A DNA stretch of 64,000 nucleotides from NCBI RefSeq assembly GCF_002632755.1, contig NZ_NJAK01000001.1:3224001-3288000 (forward strand), read 5' to 3'. Origin of the DNA: Xenorhabdus ishibashii (lineage in GTDB: Bacteria; Pseudomonadota; Gammaproteobacteria; Enterobacterales; Enterobacteriaceae). Below the pieces are notes generated by a model. It had not been told where the DNA came from, did no database searches, and saw nothing but the letters and a program-made list of their open reading frames with translations. Position numbers and translations under genes: made by a program. Positions 30,400 through 39,476 of this stretch are shown here, one piece after another (position 1 is the first letter of the stretch; every line of letters starts with the position of its first letter).

Positions 30400-30676
30400 T
30401 ATAGTGTTCATGCGATTTCAAATTCAGGTTTAGATGTACCAGAAGTGAAACTATTAAATATCACCTATACGGCAAAGAAATTCAGTCCTTATAAAACTAT
30501 CTTACTTGAACATAATAAAAATTATTTGGTAACACCAACCATTGATAACAATATTGATGATCCCAATAGTGAATATATTTTGATTAGTTCGACAATTACT
30601 GGAGATGATGGTGAACCATTGAAAAATGTTGCCGTAACTATTTCTTCTCCACAACCCAAAAAATTAAGTCTAGTTA

Positions 30677-31665
30677 ACCCGAATTCTGCTTAAGCCATCA
30701 TTGGAACAGCGTCTTCTGAGTAGAAAACTTTCAGTGATGGTTTTTTCAATTTAAGGCAGTAAGCGATCAGTCCACCTAAAACGGTCAACATAAATCCTCT
30801 TATACTTCGGTGGCGAGAGTGCTCTATCTGAGAAATTAATTTTAATTGTCCATTAATCGTTTCAATGATAAAACGCTTTTTTAACATTATCTTATCCCAC
30901 TCAGCTTGCATACGGGCTTTCATGTTACGCCGTTTTTTCGTGATGAAAGTGACACCGCTGTTGGCTAAATCGTCCGCCAATTCCTGACTCAGATAACCTT
31001 TATCGCCGTAAAGAGAACCCATTAATTCTGTGGTTAATTCGCGAACCGGTTCCCGATCATCCACATTACCGGCCGTGACTTTAAGCGCGAGAATTTCCCC
31101 CTGATGATTGACAACCAAGTGTAATTTGAAACCATAAAACCATCCCATTGAATTTTTTCCACGCTGTGCGATCCCCGCAAAGACCTTATGTCGAGGGATG
31201 CGAATGTTATGGCAGACACTCAAACTGGTGGAATCAATAAAAGCAATGCCTGTGGGTTTCCCTTTTAATTGAGTCAGATAGCTGCATAATGGCACCAAAA
31301 CGGAAGGGGCAACGCTGATAAAACGGGTATAACTGAGTAAAGTGGCGAAGTCGCGGTGGTGGTATTGCCAAATATGTTTCAAATAAAAATTTTTAAAATC
31401 ACGGTAATGCGACATATGAAAAAGGATCAAAATGGTCATGATTTCACTGGGATACATATGACCTTGTCGGCGGCGTAAACGATGCCCACTCTCAAGGCAA
31501 AATTGTTCCCATTGAGGAATGAAAAAACGGCAAAAATCATCGACATCACAGAAAATTTCAACTAACTTGTCCATAGCCTGTTCCCCCTCGGAGTTGTTTT
31601 CGGTGTGCACCAAAACTTTGCTCCTGGAACAGGCTTCTCGTCAATTTCTTATCCAGAATTCGGGT
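30677..31665 (-). mobile_element. IS982-family element (copy type 2) in paralogue B
   Basis: A 989-bp element with inverted ends (ACCCGAATTCTG at the left and its complement CAGAATTCGGGT at the right) and a 6-bp target duplication TAGTTA (30671-30676 and 31666-31671). Removal restores the host frame (KKLSLV-IFATDD). A near-identical copy begins at 58294, where the left flank is different. Confidence 0.9.
30690..31574 (-). CDS. IS982-family transposase
   Basis: A 294-residue transposase from MDKLVEIFCDVDDFCRFF, the hallmark IS982 start. It shows RRRQGHMYPSEIMTILILFH, the first catalytic Asp in GIAFIDSTSLSVCH, FYGFKLHLVVNHQGEI, Asp in LYGDKGYLS and Glu in RFIIETINGQLK. I start it at 31574, where GAGGGGG lies upstream; the frame is open 13 codons further. 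The frame is complete and could be active. Confidence 0.9.
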   Translation of the reverse strand: MDKLVEIFCDVDDFCRFFIPQWEQFCLESGHRLRRRQGHMYPSEIMTILILFHMSHYRDFKNFYLKHIWQYHHRDFATLLSYTRFISVAPSVLVPLCSYLTQLKGKPTGIAFIDSTSLSVCHNIRIPRHKVFAGIAQRGKNSMGWFYGFKLHLVVNHQGEILALKVTAGNVDDREPVRELTTELMGSLYGDKGYLSQELADDLANSGVTFITKKRRNMKARMQAEWDKIMLKKRFIIETINGQLKLISQIEHSRHRSIRGFMLTVLGGLIAYCLKLKKPSLKVFYSEDAVPMMA

Positions 31666-31892
31666 TAGTTATTTTTGCTACAGATGATAAATCATCTCAA
31701 CCTATTGAACTTCAATCCTATAATAAGATTGATTTTATTATGGCTTTAGCCAGTTTAAGTCGCGTTAGCGTCTTAAACATAAAACCACCCGCTTTGCGGG
31801 TGGAGTTCAAAGGTTATACCAAGAAAAACACCTTTCCGTTACGATATAGATGTTCAAGCTAATACTCGTAACTCAAATAAGGAAAGGTGTTT

Positions 31893-32327
31893 ATGGGCAT
31901 TAAAGCACAAAGCTCAGCGCATACAAAGTGGCTGTGTAAATACCATATCGTCTTTTCGCCGAAATATAGACGGAAAGTGATTTTTAATAATATTCGTTCA
32001 AGTGTGGGAGAGATCCTCAGAGACCTTTGTAAGTATAAAGGTGTGGAAATAATCGAAGGTCATCTCATGCCAGATCATGTTCATATGTTGGTGAGTATTC
32101 CACCAAAGCTAAGCGTTTCAAGCTTTATGGGATATTTGAAGGGTAAAAGTTCGTTGATGATCTTTGATAGACACGCCAATTTAAAATATAAATTTGGCAA
32201 CAGAAAGTTTTGGGCGGAAGGGTTCTATGTCAGTACGGTAGGGCTAAATGAAGCGACAATTCAAAAGTATATCAGAGAGCAAGAAAAGTCGGATTTAATC
32301 TCGGATAAATTGAGTAGGGTCTGTTGA
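31893..32327 (+). CDS. tnpA: IS200 transposase TnpA, C-terminus replaced by IS5 insertion
   Basis: A Y1 HUH single-strand transposase: the HUH pair in MPDHVHMLVSIPP and the nucleophile Tyr in EATIQKYIREQEKSD. The open frame ends SRVC with a stop supplied by the inserted IS5. Without the insertion the frame would read on as SSKEHVDPFKG and stop, the usual IS200 C-terminus. So about ten C-terminal residues are lost and three foreign ones added; activity is uncertain. ATG 31893 follows AAGGAAAGG. Confidence 0.88.
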   Translation: MGIKAQSSAHTKWLCKYHIVFSPKYRRKVIFNNIRSSVGEILRDLCKYKGVEIIEGHLMPDHVHMLVSIPPKLSVSSFMGYLKGKSSLMIFDRHANLKYKFGNRKFWAEGFYVSTVGLNEATIQKYIREQEKSDLISDKLSRVC

Positions 32328-33195
32328 TGTTTTAAGGTCATAATTCATTCAGCCCACATGGGCAACCAGACAATGATAAACGCCAGAGCCAACATACTGG
32401 CGTAATTCCGTTCAAGCTTATCGTATCTTGTTGCTATTGCACGAAAATGTTTAACCCTAGCGAACGCATTCTCCACCAAATGACGATAACGATATAAACA
32501 TTTATCAATCTGTTTATCCGATTTTCGGCTATTTTTCCGGTAGGGAATAATCGGCGTTGCTCCTTGCTGTTCAATATGATTTCTGAAAGCCTGACTGTCG
32601 TACCCTTTGTCAGCTATCACAAAGTCCGAAGGGGGCGATTGCTCGACTAAACTTTCAGCATGAACAATGTCATGCACTTGTCCCCCGGACAATTCAAAAT
32701 GAACAGGCAAGCCATAACTATCGACGGCCAAATGAATTTTGGTTGAACGTCCACCACAACTTTTGCCAATCGCCTCATCATCATCTGAAGCCGCTCCGGC
32801 ACTGTGCTGATGAGCACGGACGATACTCCCATCAATAAACAACCATTCCCTATCAGCAACCCCAGATAACCACTTGAAAATGAGCTGTAAAACCCCTTTC
32901 TTTGACCACGCATTGAAACGTTGAAAGACACTATTCCATTTGCCGAATTCTGGCGGTAAATCGCGCCAGGGAACGCTCGTTCTCATTCGGTAAAGAATGC
33001 CTTCAACGGTCAAACGGTGTTCAGGTTTGTGATAAATCCAACCCGCATGTTGCATTAACGCAGATAGCTTATTCCATTGGAGATCTGTTAACATAGTTCG
33101 CGGCATGATGGTGAGGTCTGGTTGTTTTTTGGCGAAAGTAATTATACCAAATCATCATGCTGTTTAATAATCCCTCACAAAACATCAACACGCCC
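32317..33195 (-). mobile_element. IS5-family element nested in IS200
   Basis: An 879-bp element with ends GGGTCTGTTGATGTTTT (left) and GGGCGTGTTGATGTTTT (right, read inwards), flanked by TA on both sides (32315-32316 and 33196-33197). An alternative reading moves the ends out by one base with AGT as the duplication. It is a different IS5 subgroup from the one at 27187. Confidence 0.85.
32345..33106 (-). CDS. IS5-family transposase
   Basis: A single-frame 253-residue DDE transposase: MPRTMLTDLQWNKLSALM, RMRTSVPWRDLPPEFGKWN, first Asp in LFIDGSIVRAHQHSAGA, Asp in FVIADKGYDSQ, and Glu in RHLVENAFARVKHFRAIATRYDK. All catalytic residues are present and the frame is open, so the element may be active. 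An identical copy is at 59962-60723. Confidence 0.9.
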   Translation of the reverse strand: MPRTMLTDLQWNKLSALMQHAGWIYHKPEHRLTVEGILYRMRTSVPWRDLPPEFGKWNSVFQRFNAWSKKGVLQLIFKWLSGVADREWLFIDGSIVRAHQHSAGAASDDDEAIGKSCGGRSTKIHLAVDSYGLPVHFELSGGQVHDIVHAESLVEQSPPSDFVIADKGYDSQAFRNHIEQQGATPIIPYRKNSRKSDKQIDKCLYRYRHLVENAFARVKHFRAIATRYDKLERNYASMLALAFIIVWLPMWAE

Positions 33196-34110
33196 TAGTA
33201 AAGAGCATGTAGACCCCTTCAAGGGGTAGGCCAAAGCAGCAAAGACACTTAGCTTGAACGAAGAGAAAGCAGCGTCATTTAGGCGCAGTCGGTAACAAGC
33301 CCTTATAGGGCAAGAGCAAACCACCCGTTATACGGGTGGTTATGATTCAGAAGGAAAAGTTAGATTCCGTATCTATCCAATAAAATATACACAAGTCAGG
33401 CTTGATTTGACAACGGCAATACTTAATGTTACTGGCTTTACTCAAACTTATACTCTATATATCATTAATTCTCCTCATAATATCCCATTTGAACTCGGTA
33501 GCCCAACGATACAAGAAATGGGAGAAGGTAATATAATTAAACAAGATTCGTCTTCTTCTTCAAAAAATTTTCATGTCCAAATACCGGCTTATCAGCCTGC
33601 TTATACCACAGATGGAATTCTGTTTTTTATAAGCCGTGACTTACATGATAAACCAAAATTACTTGAACCTATATATAAGGTTAATAATGTTAATGAGTTA
33701 TCAAATGAAGCTTTTAGCTTGTTATACAGTGAATTGCCCATTAACAAGCGGGTTGAGTTTTATTATCTTATTTCTTCTGTAGAAGGTGAGGTGAGGAAAT
33801 CTTACCCAATTACATTAGAGTATATTGGTAACGACTCATCTAACGAAGATGTCTACGATAAAGTTAAAGTATATACCAGTCATGCAACACTACCCATTGA
33901 TGTATATAGTGAGGAAAATGAAACTTTTGAGTGGCATGGCATCATTCTAAGCATGATAAATAGTAACAAAAAACCTGGTCAAAGCGCTAAGGGGGTAACA
34001 GGGCTGTATGTGGTGATTATGGGAACTAATGATCAAAATAATAAAAATCTACCACAACTTGGTAGCAAGGGATGTTTGAATGTTTATGTTAAAACACCAA
34101 CATCCAGAAA

Positions 34111-35365
34111 CAGGGTGAGATCTCATATATTTAGTAAGGCTATTTAGGTTAAATAAAGACCAGAATATAACTTCTTATAGCTCTTTCTCTCATTAAAACG
34201 ATAAGATCACGCTATTCCATAAAAATAGCGATCGTAATAATGAGTATTTTTAACTTTATCAGTAAGATCGATGACCCGCGTTCTGATATCAATAAAAAGC
34301 ATGAGTTAATGGATGTGATTTTTTTGGCTTTTGCAGCCGTGTTATGCGGGGCTTCTGGCTGGAAAGCGATTCAAGAGTTTGGTGAGATACAAATTGAGTG
34401 GCTTAAAAAATATACGCGCTTTACTCATGGCATTCCTCGTCGTCACTGTATTGCTAATATTATCAAAATGATAGAGCAGGATGCACTGGTTGAAGCCTTT
34501 TATGACTGGATCAACCAGCGCCGGGTCAAGGCAGGGAGAAGCCTTATCGCTATTGACGGAAAAACGATGAGAGGCACTTGCAAAGGCACCCTGTTTGAAG
34601 CCCTCCATGTGGTCAGTGCTTATGATGTCGAGTCCGGTGTTGCCCTATATCATCGGGTCGCAGAAAGTAAAGGGAAAGAAGGCCCAGTCGCAAGGCAACT
34701 CATTGAATTATTGGCGCTTGATGGGGCTGTAGTCACGATGGATGCCCTGCATTGTCAGAAAGAAACCCTTGAGTTAATTACCCAACGAGGCGGCGATTTT
34801 ATTGTGGGTGTCAAAGGTAATCAAAAAAGTCTGGCTGAGTTTGTTAAATCCCATTTTGCTGCACATTATGAAAGTCATGAACTTGTTGAATTTACAGAAA
34901 AAAGCAGTGGTCATGGACGAGAGGAGTTCCGTCATGTTATGCAAATTAGTGCGACGTTGTCAGAAGAATTTCAGGCAAAATGGCCTTCAATACAATCGGT
35001 TATCGAAGTGGTCAGTGAACGAAGTGTGAAAGGCCACCCCCCTCACCGTGATTCACGCTGGTATGTCAGTTCACTCCCTTTAGATGCGGAGCTAGCGGCC
35101 ACGGCAATAAGAAAGCATTGGTCGGTGGAAAATGAGCTGCACTGGGTTTTGGACGTCACTTTTCGGGAAGATGCAATCTCGCTGAAAGATCCTGATGGGG
35201 CGGCACAAATGGCCCTTTTTAATCGAATTGCATTAAATGTGATTAAACAAAATACCAGTATAAAGGACAGTCAGGCCGCTAAACGCCGAAGAGCAATGTG
35301 GTCAGCGGAATTCCGTAGTCAGCTTATATTTGATTAAACTTAATACAAAGTGGAATCCCGCCCTG
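34111..35365 (+). mobile_element. ISAs1-family element, copy 1 (in paralogue B)
   Basis: A 1255-bp element with ends CAGGGTGAGAT (left) and CAGGGCGGGAT (right, read inwards), flanked by a perfect 10-bp target duplication CATCCAGAAA (34101-34110 and 35366-35375). Removal restores the paralogue B frame (VKTPTSRN-THKSYQF). The same element is present inverted at 38222 and again at 61728. Confidence 0.92.
34240..35337 (+). CDS. ISAs1-family transposase
   Basis: A complete 365-residue transposase of the ISAs1 (H-repeat-associated) family: DPRSDINKKHELMDVIFLAFAA near the start, LIAIDGKTMRGTC with the first catalytic Asp, VTMDALHCQKET with the second, and the Glu region in HWSVENELHWVLDVTFREDA. Its sequence is identical to the copies at 38250 and 61857, which points to recent transposition. 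Confidence 0.92.
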   Translation: MSIFNFISKIDDPRSDINKKHELMDVIFLAFAAVLCGASGWKAIQEFGEIQIEWLKKYTRFTHGIPRRHCIANIIKMIEQDALVEAFYDWINQRRVKAGRSLIAIDGKTMRGTCKGTLFEALHVVSAYDVESGVALYHRVAESKGKEGPVARQLIELLALDGAVVTMDALHCQKETLELITQRGGDFIVGVKGNQKSLAEFVKSHFAAHYESHELVEFTEKSSGHGREEFRHVMQISATLSEEFQAKWPSIQSVIEVVSERSVKGHPPHRDSRWYVSSLPLDAELAATAIRKHWSVENELHWVLDVTFREDAISLKDPDGAAQMALFNRIALNVIKQNTSIKDSQAAKRRRAMWSAEFRSQLIFD

Positions 35366-35692
35366 CATCCAGAAATACTCATAAGAGTTACCAGTTTTCG
35401 TTATCTACTGCTGATTCGGGAAAACAAACAGGCCATGTTATAGTTAATATCCCATACTGTGACATTAATCGAGCTGGGCCTTCATTCTCCAAAGGGTTAG
35501 GGACACTTTCTTTTGATTATTATATCGAAAATAGTGATGGTTCTAAAACGTATAGCAAAAAATGGACTACCAAAATTAATACTGTATTACCAAGCCAGGC
35601 TCATGATGATAATGATGGATGTGATTCTTTATAAATAAATTATCAATTATTGTATTTTGATATAATAAAAATCCTTAAGATAAGGAAATGAT

Positions 35693-36958
35693 ATGAAAAA
35701 TAATCTATCAATCGATGAAAGATCCATATCAATATATTTTGAAAAAGAATTCTTGCAAATATTAGATTATGATAGCACTCCACCTAATGGTGATTGTATT
35801 AAGGCAGTTGCATTAATCAAAAATAAAGAAGGAAAACCATTACCAAATGTTTCCGTTGATATCCTTGAGAAAGAGGGTGCTTATTTTGGATTGGTTAGTA
35901 TTTATCATTCCGATAAAGAAAAATTTGTCGAAATTAAAAGCCTTTCTTCTGAACAAAAATACTTTTCTATTACTTCAGATAAAAATGGAGAATTGATTTT
36001 TTATATTTATCCTAAAAAATCAACATCAGTGATATTTCAAGTTGATTCTATGGTATTGGATATAACAGACCGTATATCTTCAAAAAACAAAGTGTATATT
36101 GTAGATAACAATAAAGAAGACTTGAATCTTCCTCCACTTGTCATAAGCGAGGATAATAGTAGCTTGTTGGTAGATCCTAATTCGAATACCTTTAACGTTT
36201 TAATCCAAAATTATCCTGGTGCTAAGAGAAATGACACAATACTATTTTTTATTAACAAGCAATATGTGCAAAAGTTATTTTTTGTTCAAGAGGTTAATGA
36301 ATTAGGAAATGATAGCTATGTGATATTCCCTTATAATATGTTTAAGGCGAATGAGCTTGCCAATTTTTCTTATGCTGTTGTGGACAAGTTGAGAACAGTA
36401 CGATCTTCATATCCACAAGGCATAATATATCCTGGAGGAGGGTATAATCAGCCAATTGATAATTTAACAAGAATATATGATAGTTGTATAGTTTACAATA
36501 GCTATGGTTGTCATGATGATAAAAACATTATTCATGATACAATTCATGAAAAAGATATAGATAATAAATGTAATAATTCACATCATGAAGCGTTATTCGT
36601 TAAGATAATTGGAACAAGTGATTATAAAAATAAAACAAAAGTTCCACTTGGTGCTGAGGTGACATTAAACTTATATGTTAATAATTATCCCAATACCATT
36701 TACCAATCTAAAGTAAAGATAATGCCAACTCAACCAGATGGTGATAATAGTAATACAGCAACATTACTGTTTGGTATTCCTTTTAGCTATGTTGGTCATA
36801 TAGGAAATGGAGATATTTATCTTGACTTTCAAGTTAATTATTATGGGGATATTTCTTATGGCAAAATTTGGCAAGCCAATGTTTATACAGTACGGCCAGG
36901 AGGAGAAGTTACCGGGGATGCTTGCTCTGACGGTAAAACTTGGTCTGGTATATGCTAA
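35693..36958 (+). CDS. Modular Ig-like protein, paralogue C (intact, short)
   Basis: A 421-residue member of the family, intact and lacking signal peptide and membrane segments. It lines up with modules 4-6 of paralogue A: IKNKEGKPLPNVSVDI and SDKNGELIFYIYP (Big-like module 4), FNVLIQNYPGAKRNDTILFF (module 5), then IYDSCIVYNSYG and the end unit with GKIWQANVYTV. Several His and Cys residues occur around 270-300. The tail is GDACSDGKTWSGIC, with cysteine as the last residue. An AAGGAA site precedes ATG 35693. It lies 58 bases after B and 34 before D, so B-C-D look like one operon. No function can be assigned. Confidence 0.82.
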   Translation: MKNNLSIDERSISIYFEKEFLQILDYDSTPPNGDCIKAVALIKNKEGKPLPNVSVDILEKEGAYFGLVSIYHSDKEKFVEIKSLSSEQKYFSITSDKNGELIFYIYPKKSTSVIFQVDSMVLDITDRISSKNKVYIVDNNKEDLNLPPLVISEDNSSLLVDPNSNTFNVLIQNYPGAKRNDTILFFINKQYVQKLFFVQEVNELGNDSYVIFPYNMFKANELANFSYAVVDKLRTVRSSYPQGIIYPGGGYNQPIDNLTRIYDSCIVYNSYGCHDDKNIIHDTIHEKDIDNKCNNSHHEALFVKIIGTSDYKNKTKVPLGAEVTLNLYVNNYPNTIYQSKVKIMPTQPDGDNSNTATLLFGIPFSYVGHIGNGDIYLDFQVNYYGDISYGKIWQANVYTVRPGGEVTGDACSDGKTWSGIC

Positions 36959-38221
36959 CTTCATCAATAAAGAATTATAAAAGAGGTGAAATATGTTGGA
37001 AGGTGATAAAGATCTGATTTTGTCAGATAATGATTTAAATTTATCTGTTAAAAATGGTGCTGACATTATTATTGGTCAAAAATTTTACCTTGATATAGGA
37101 ATACCAAAAGGAAAAATATCTCAATCCCTTAATATAGAAATAAAGGATTCTAAGGGTTTTGAAAGTATAAAGATAATTAAAAAAATTAATACCCAACAAA
37201 ATAGTAAATCATATAATATGGTTATTTCATGTACTGTTAAAGGAAGCGGTTCAATAACGGCGGGAGAAGAAATACATTTTACACTCACAGGTATTGATAA
37301 GGTAATAAAATATTATGCAAGGGATTTGGTTAAAAGTTCAATCCAATTGAAGAAAAATAAAAGTATTTGTGCGACACCAAATAACAACGATATAGATGAT
37401 AATGAGGAACATTATATAAGTTATGATACGATATTATTTGATGCTAATGGTCAATTACTTAAAAATACTCCCATCAATATTTATTCTGAGATTAATGAGG
37501 ATATAGAAAGAAACATCATAATTACTTCCAAACCTGATGGAGTAGGTCAAAAACACCAAATTATCAAACCAACGAAATATGAGGGTAAAACTCAAATAAT
37601 TATTAATAGTGATAAGGATGGAAAAGTAAATTTCCGTGTTTATCCAGTTATGGATACACCTGCTATTATGGATTTAATCAGTCAAGTTGAAGGAGTTGCT
37701 GAATATCATTCTGGGCGCATATATATGATTTCTGTTATCCCACCCAGCAATGAAGACTCACTTAATCCGCCAGATATCCCTGAGCTAGAAGGAGATTCAT
37801 TAGAAGGCGATGGACGCCAATTTTTTGAAGCAGAGATTGATTCCTATCCTAATGCATCCAGGACAGATAATATTCTATTTTTCAACAAAAAAAAGAAAGA
37901 TGGTTCTTTTGATCCAGAAGGGTTAATATTTCCAGTCCAAAAGATTTCCGATGTTTTGGGGGGTATGGATTCAGAAGATTATAATTATACATTTTTGATC
38001 CGAAGAGACATTTTCCCATCTGGGAAAGACTCAATGCTTTATTATATAATAGCACCGGATTTTGGTAATAGCATGTATTCAGATGTTCGAGATGTTACAT
38101 ATATAGGAAGTGAACTCACCACGCCTAATGATAGTGTCAAAAGAACATATAATATGCCTGTGATTTTCTCAAGTTTTGCTGATATAAAGCAAGATACTAA
38201 ACTTGAACACTCTGATGATGC

Positions 38222-39476
38222 CAGGGCGGGATTCCACTTTGTATTAAGTTTAATCAAATATAAGCTGACTACGGAATTCCGCTGACCACATTGCTCTTCG
38301 GCGTTTAGCGGCCTGACTGTCCTTTATACTGGTATTTTGTTTAATCACATTTAATGCAATTCGATTAAAAAGGGCCATTTGTGCCGCCCCATCAGGATCT
38401 TTCAGCGAGATTGCATCTTCCCGAAAAGTGACGTCCAAAACCCAGTGCAGCTCATTTTCCACCGACCAATGCTTTCTTATTGCCGTGGCCGCTAGCTCCG
38501 CATCTAAAGGGAGTGAACTGACATACCAGCGTGAATCACGGTGAGGGGGGTGGCCTTTCACACTTCGTTCACTGACCACTTCGATAACCGATTGTATTGA
38601 AGGCCATTTTGCCTGAAATTCTTCTGACAACGTCGCACTAATTTGCATAACATGACGGAACTCCTCTCGTCCATGACCACTGCTTTTTTCTGTAAATTCA
38701 ACAAGTTCATGACTTTCATAATGTGCAGCAAAATGGGATTTAACAAACTCAGCCAGACTTTTTTGATTACCTTTGACACCCACAATAAAATCGCCGCCTC
38801 GTTGGGTAATTAACTCAAGGGTTTCTTTCTGACAATGCAGGGCATCCATCGTGACTACAGCCCCATCAAGCGCCAATAATTCAATGAGTTGCCTTGCGAC
38901 TGGGCCTTCTTTCCCTTTACTTTCTGCGACCCGATGATATAGGGCAACACCGGACTCGACATCATAAGCACTGACCACATGGAGGGCTTCAAACAGGGTG
39001 CCTTTGCAAGTGCCTCTCATCGTTTTTCCGTCAATAGCGATAAGGCTTCTCCCTGCCTTGACCCGGCGCTGGTTGATCCAGTCATAAAAGGCTTCAACCA
39101 GTGCATCCTGCTCTATCATTTTGATAATATTAGCAATACAGTGACGACGAGGAATGCCATGAGTAAAGCGCGTATATTTTTTAAGCCACTCAATTTGTAT
39201 CTCACCAAACTCTTGAATCGCTTTCCAGCCAGAAGCCCCGCATAACACGGCTGCAAAAGCCAAAAAAATCACATCCATTAACTCATGCTTTTTATTGATA
39301 TCAGAACGCGGGTCATCGATCTTACTGATAAAGTTAAAAATACTCATTATTACGATCGCTATTTTTATGGAATAGCGTGATCTTATCGTTTTAATGAGAG
39401 AAAGAGCTATAAGAAGTTATATTCTGGTCTTTATTTAACCTAAATAGCCTTACTAAATATATGAGATCTCACCCTG
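38222..39476 (-). mobile_element. ISAs1-family element, copy 2, inverted (in paralogue D)
   Basis: A 1255-bp copy of the element at 34111, in the opposite orientation. It is flanked by TCTGATGATG (38211-38220 and 39477-39486); one extra C lies between the left duplication and the element. Each ISAs1 copy has its own matched duplication, so no inversion between the two has become fixed in this sequence. Confidence 0.9.
38250..39347 (-). CDS. ISAs1-family transposase
   Basis: A 365-residue transposase identical in protein sequence to the one at 34240-35337, with the same catalytic segments and an intact frame. The reading direction is opposite to the interrupted host gene. Confidence 0.92.
   Translation of the reverse strand: MSIFNFISKIDDPRSDINKKHELMDVIFLAFAAVLCGASGWKAIQEFGEIQIEWLKKYTRFTHGIPRRHCIANIIKMIEQDALVEAFYDWINQRRVKAGRSLIAIDGKTMRGTCKGTLFEALHVVSAYDVESGVALYHRVAESKGKEGPVARQLIELLALDGAVVTMDALHCQKETLELITQRGGDFIVGVKGNQKSLAEFVKSHFAAHYESHELVEFTEKSSGHGREEFRHVMQISATLSEEFQAKWPSIQSVIEVVSERSVKGHPPHRDSRWYVSSLPLDAELAATAIRKHWSVENELHWVLDVTFREDAISLKDPDGAAQMALFNRIALNVIKQNTSIKDSQAAKRRRAMWSAEFRSQLIFD

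Larger units (their letters stand above)
31755..33343 (+). mobile_element. IS200-family element carrying a nested IS5
   Basis: The left end has the hairpin CCACCCGC-TTT-GCGGGTGG at about 31784-31803 and the right end ACCACCCG-TTATA-CGGGTGGT at about 33319-33340, the subterminal structures that Y1 transposases recognise. There is no target duplication, as expected. Removing it rejoins the host frame as FIMALAS-DSEGKVRF, matching paralogues A and D. Without the nested IS5 it is about 710 bp, the usual IS200 size. Confidence 0.85.
27080..35634 (+). pseudogene. Modular Ig-like protein, paralogue B, split by six insertions
   Basis: This paralogue starts at ATG 27080 (AAGGTG upstream) and ends at 35634. 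Its coding pieces are 27080-27186, 28031-28279, 30402-30676, 31672-31754, 33344-34110 and 35376-35634. They are separated by IS5-type, IS982, IS630, another IS982, IS200 (itself carrying an IS5) and ISAs1 elements. Joined after removal of each element and one target duplication, they total 1740 bases, an open 579-codon frame. The product corresponds to modules 3-6 of paralogue A: SDIIIGQSVYL, GEPLKNVAVTISS, SEGKVRFRIYP, FHVQIPAYQPAYTTDGILFF, and a tail HDDNDGCDSL. No signal peptide is seen. As it stands it cannot make a full protein. Confidence 0.85.
30675..36383. repeat. First copy of a long direct repeat (offset 27,617)
   Basis: This segment recurs at 58,292-64,000 with no gap that I can see. 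Every open frame in it recurs with an identical protein sequence. The only base difference I noticed is T at 30849 versus G at 58466, a silent change in the IS982 transposase. The second copy is cut by the window end, so the true repeat length is unknown and could be 27.6 kb or more. Confidence 0.92.

Noticed and set aside
31605-31862. 85-codon open frame across the IS982 right end
   Set aside because: It fuses IS end sequence with a piece of paralogue B and the IS200 left end; it is a chance chimera. The same applies at 59222-59479.
31784-33340. Recurring ACCACCCG hairpins as a possible CRISPR or repeat family
   Set aside because: They are only the two subterminal hairpins of each IS200 copy; there are no regularly spaced repeats or cas genes.
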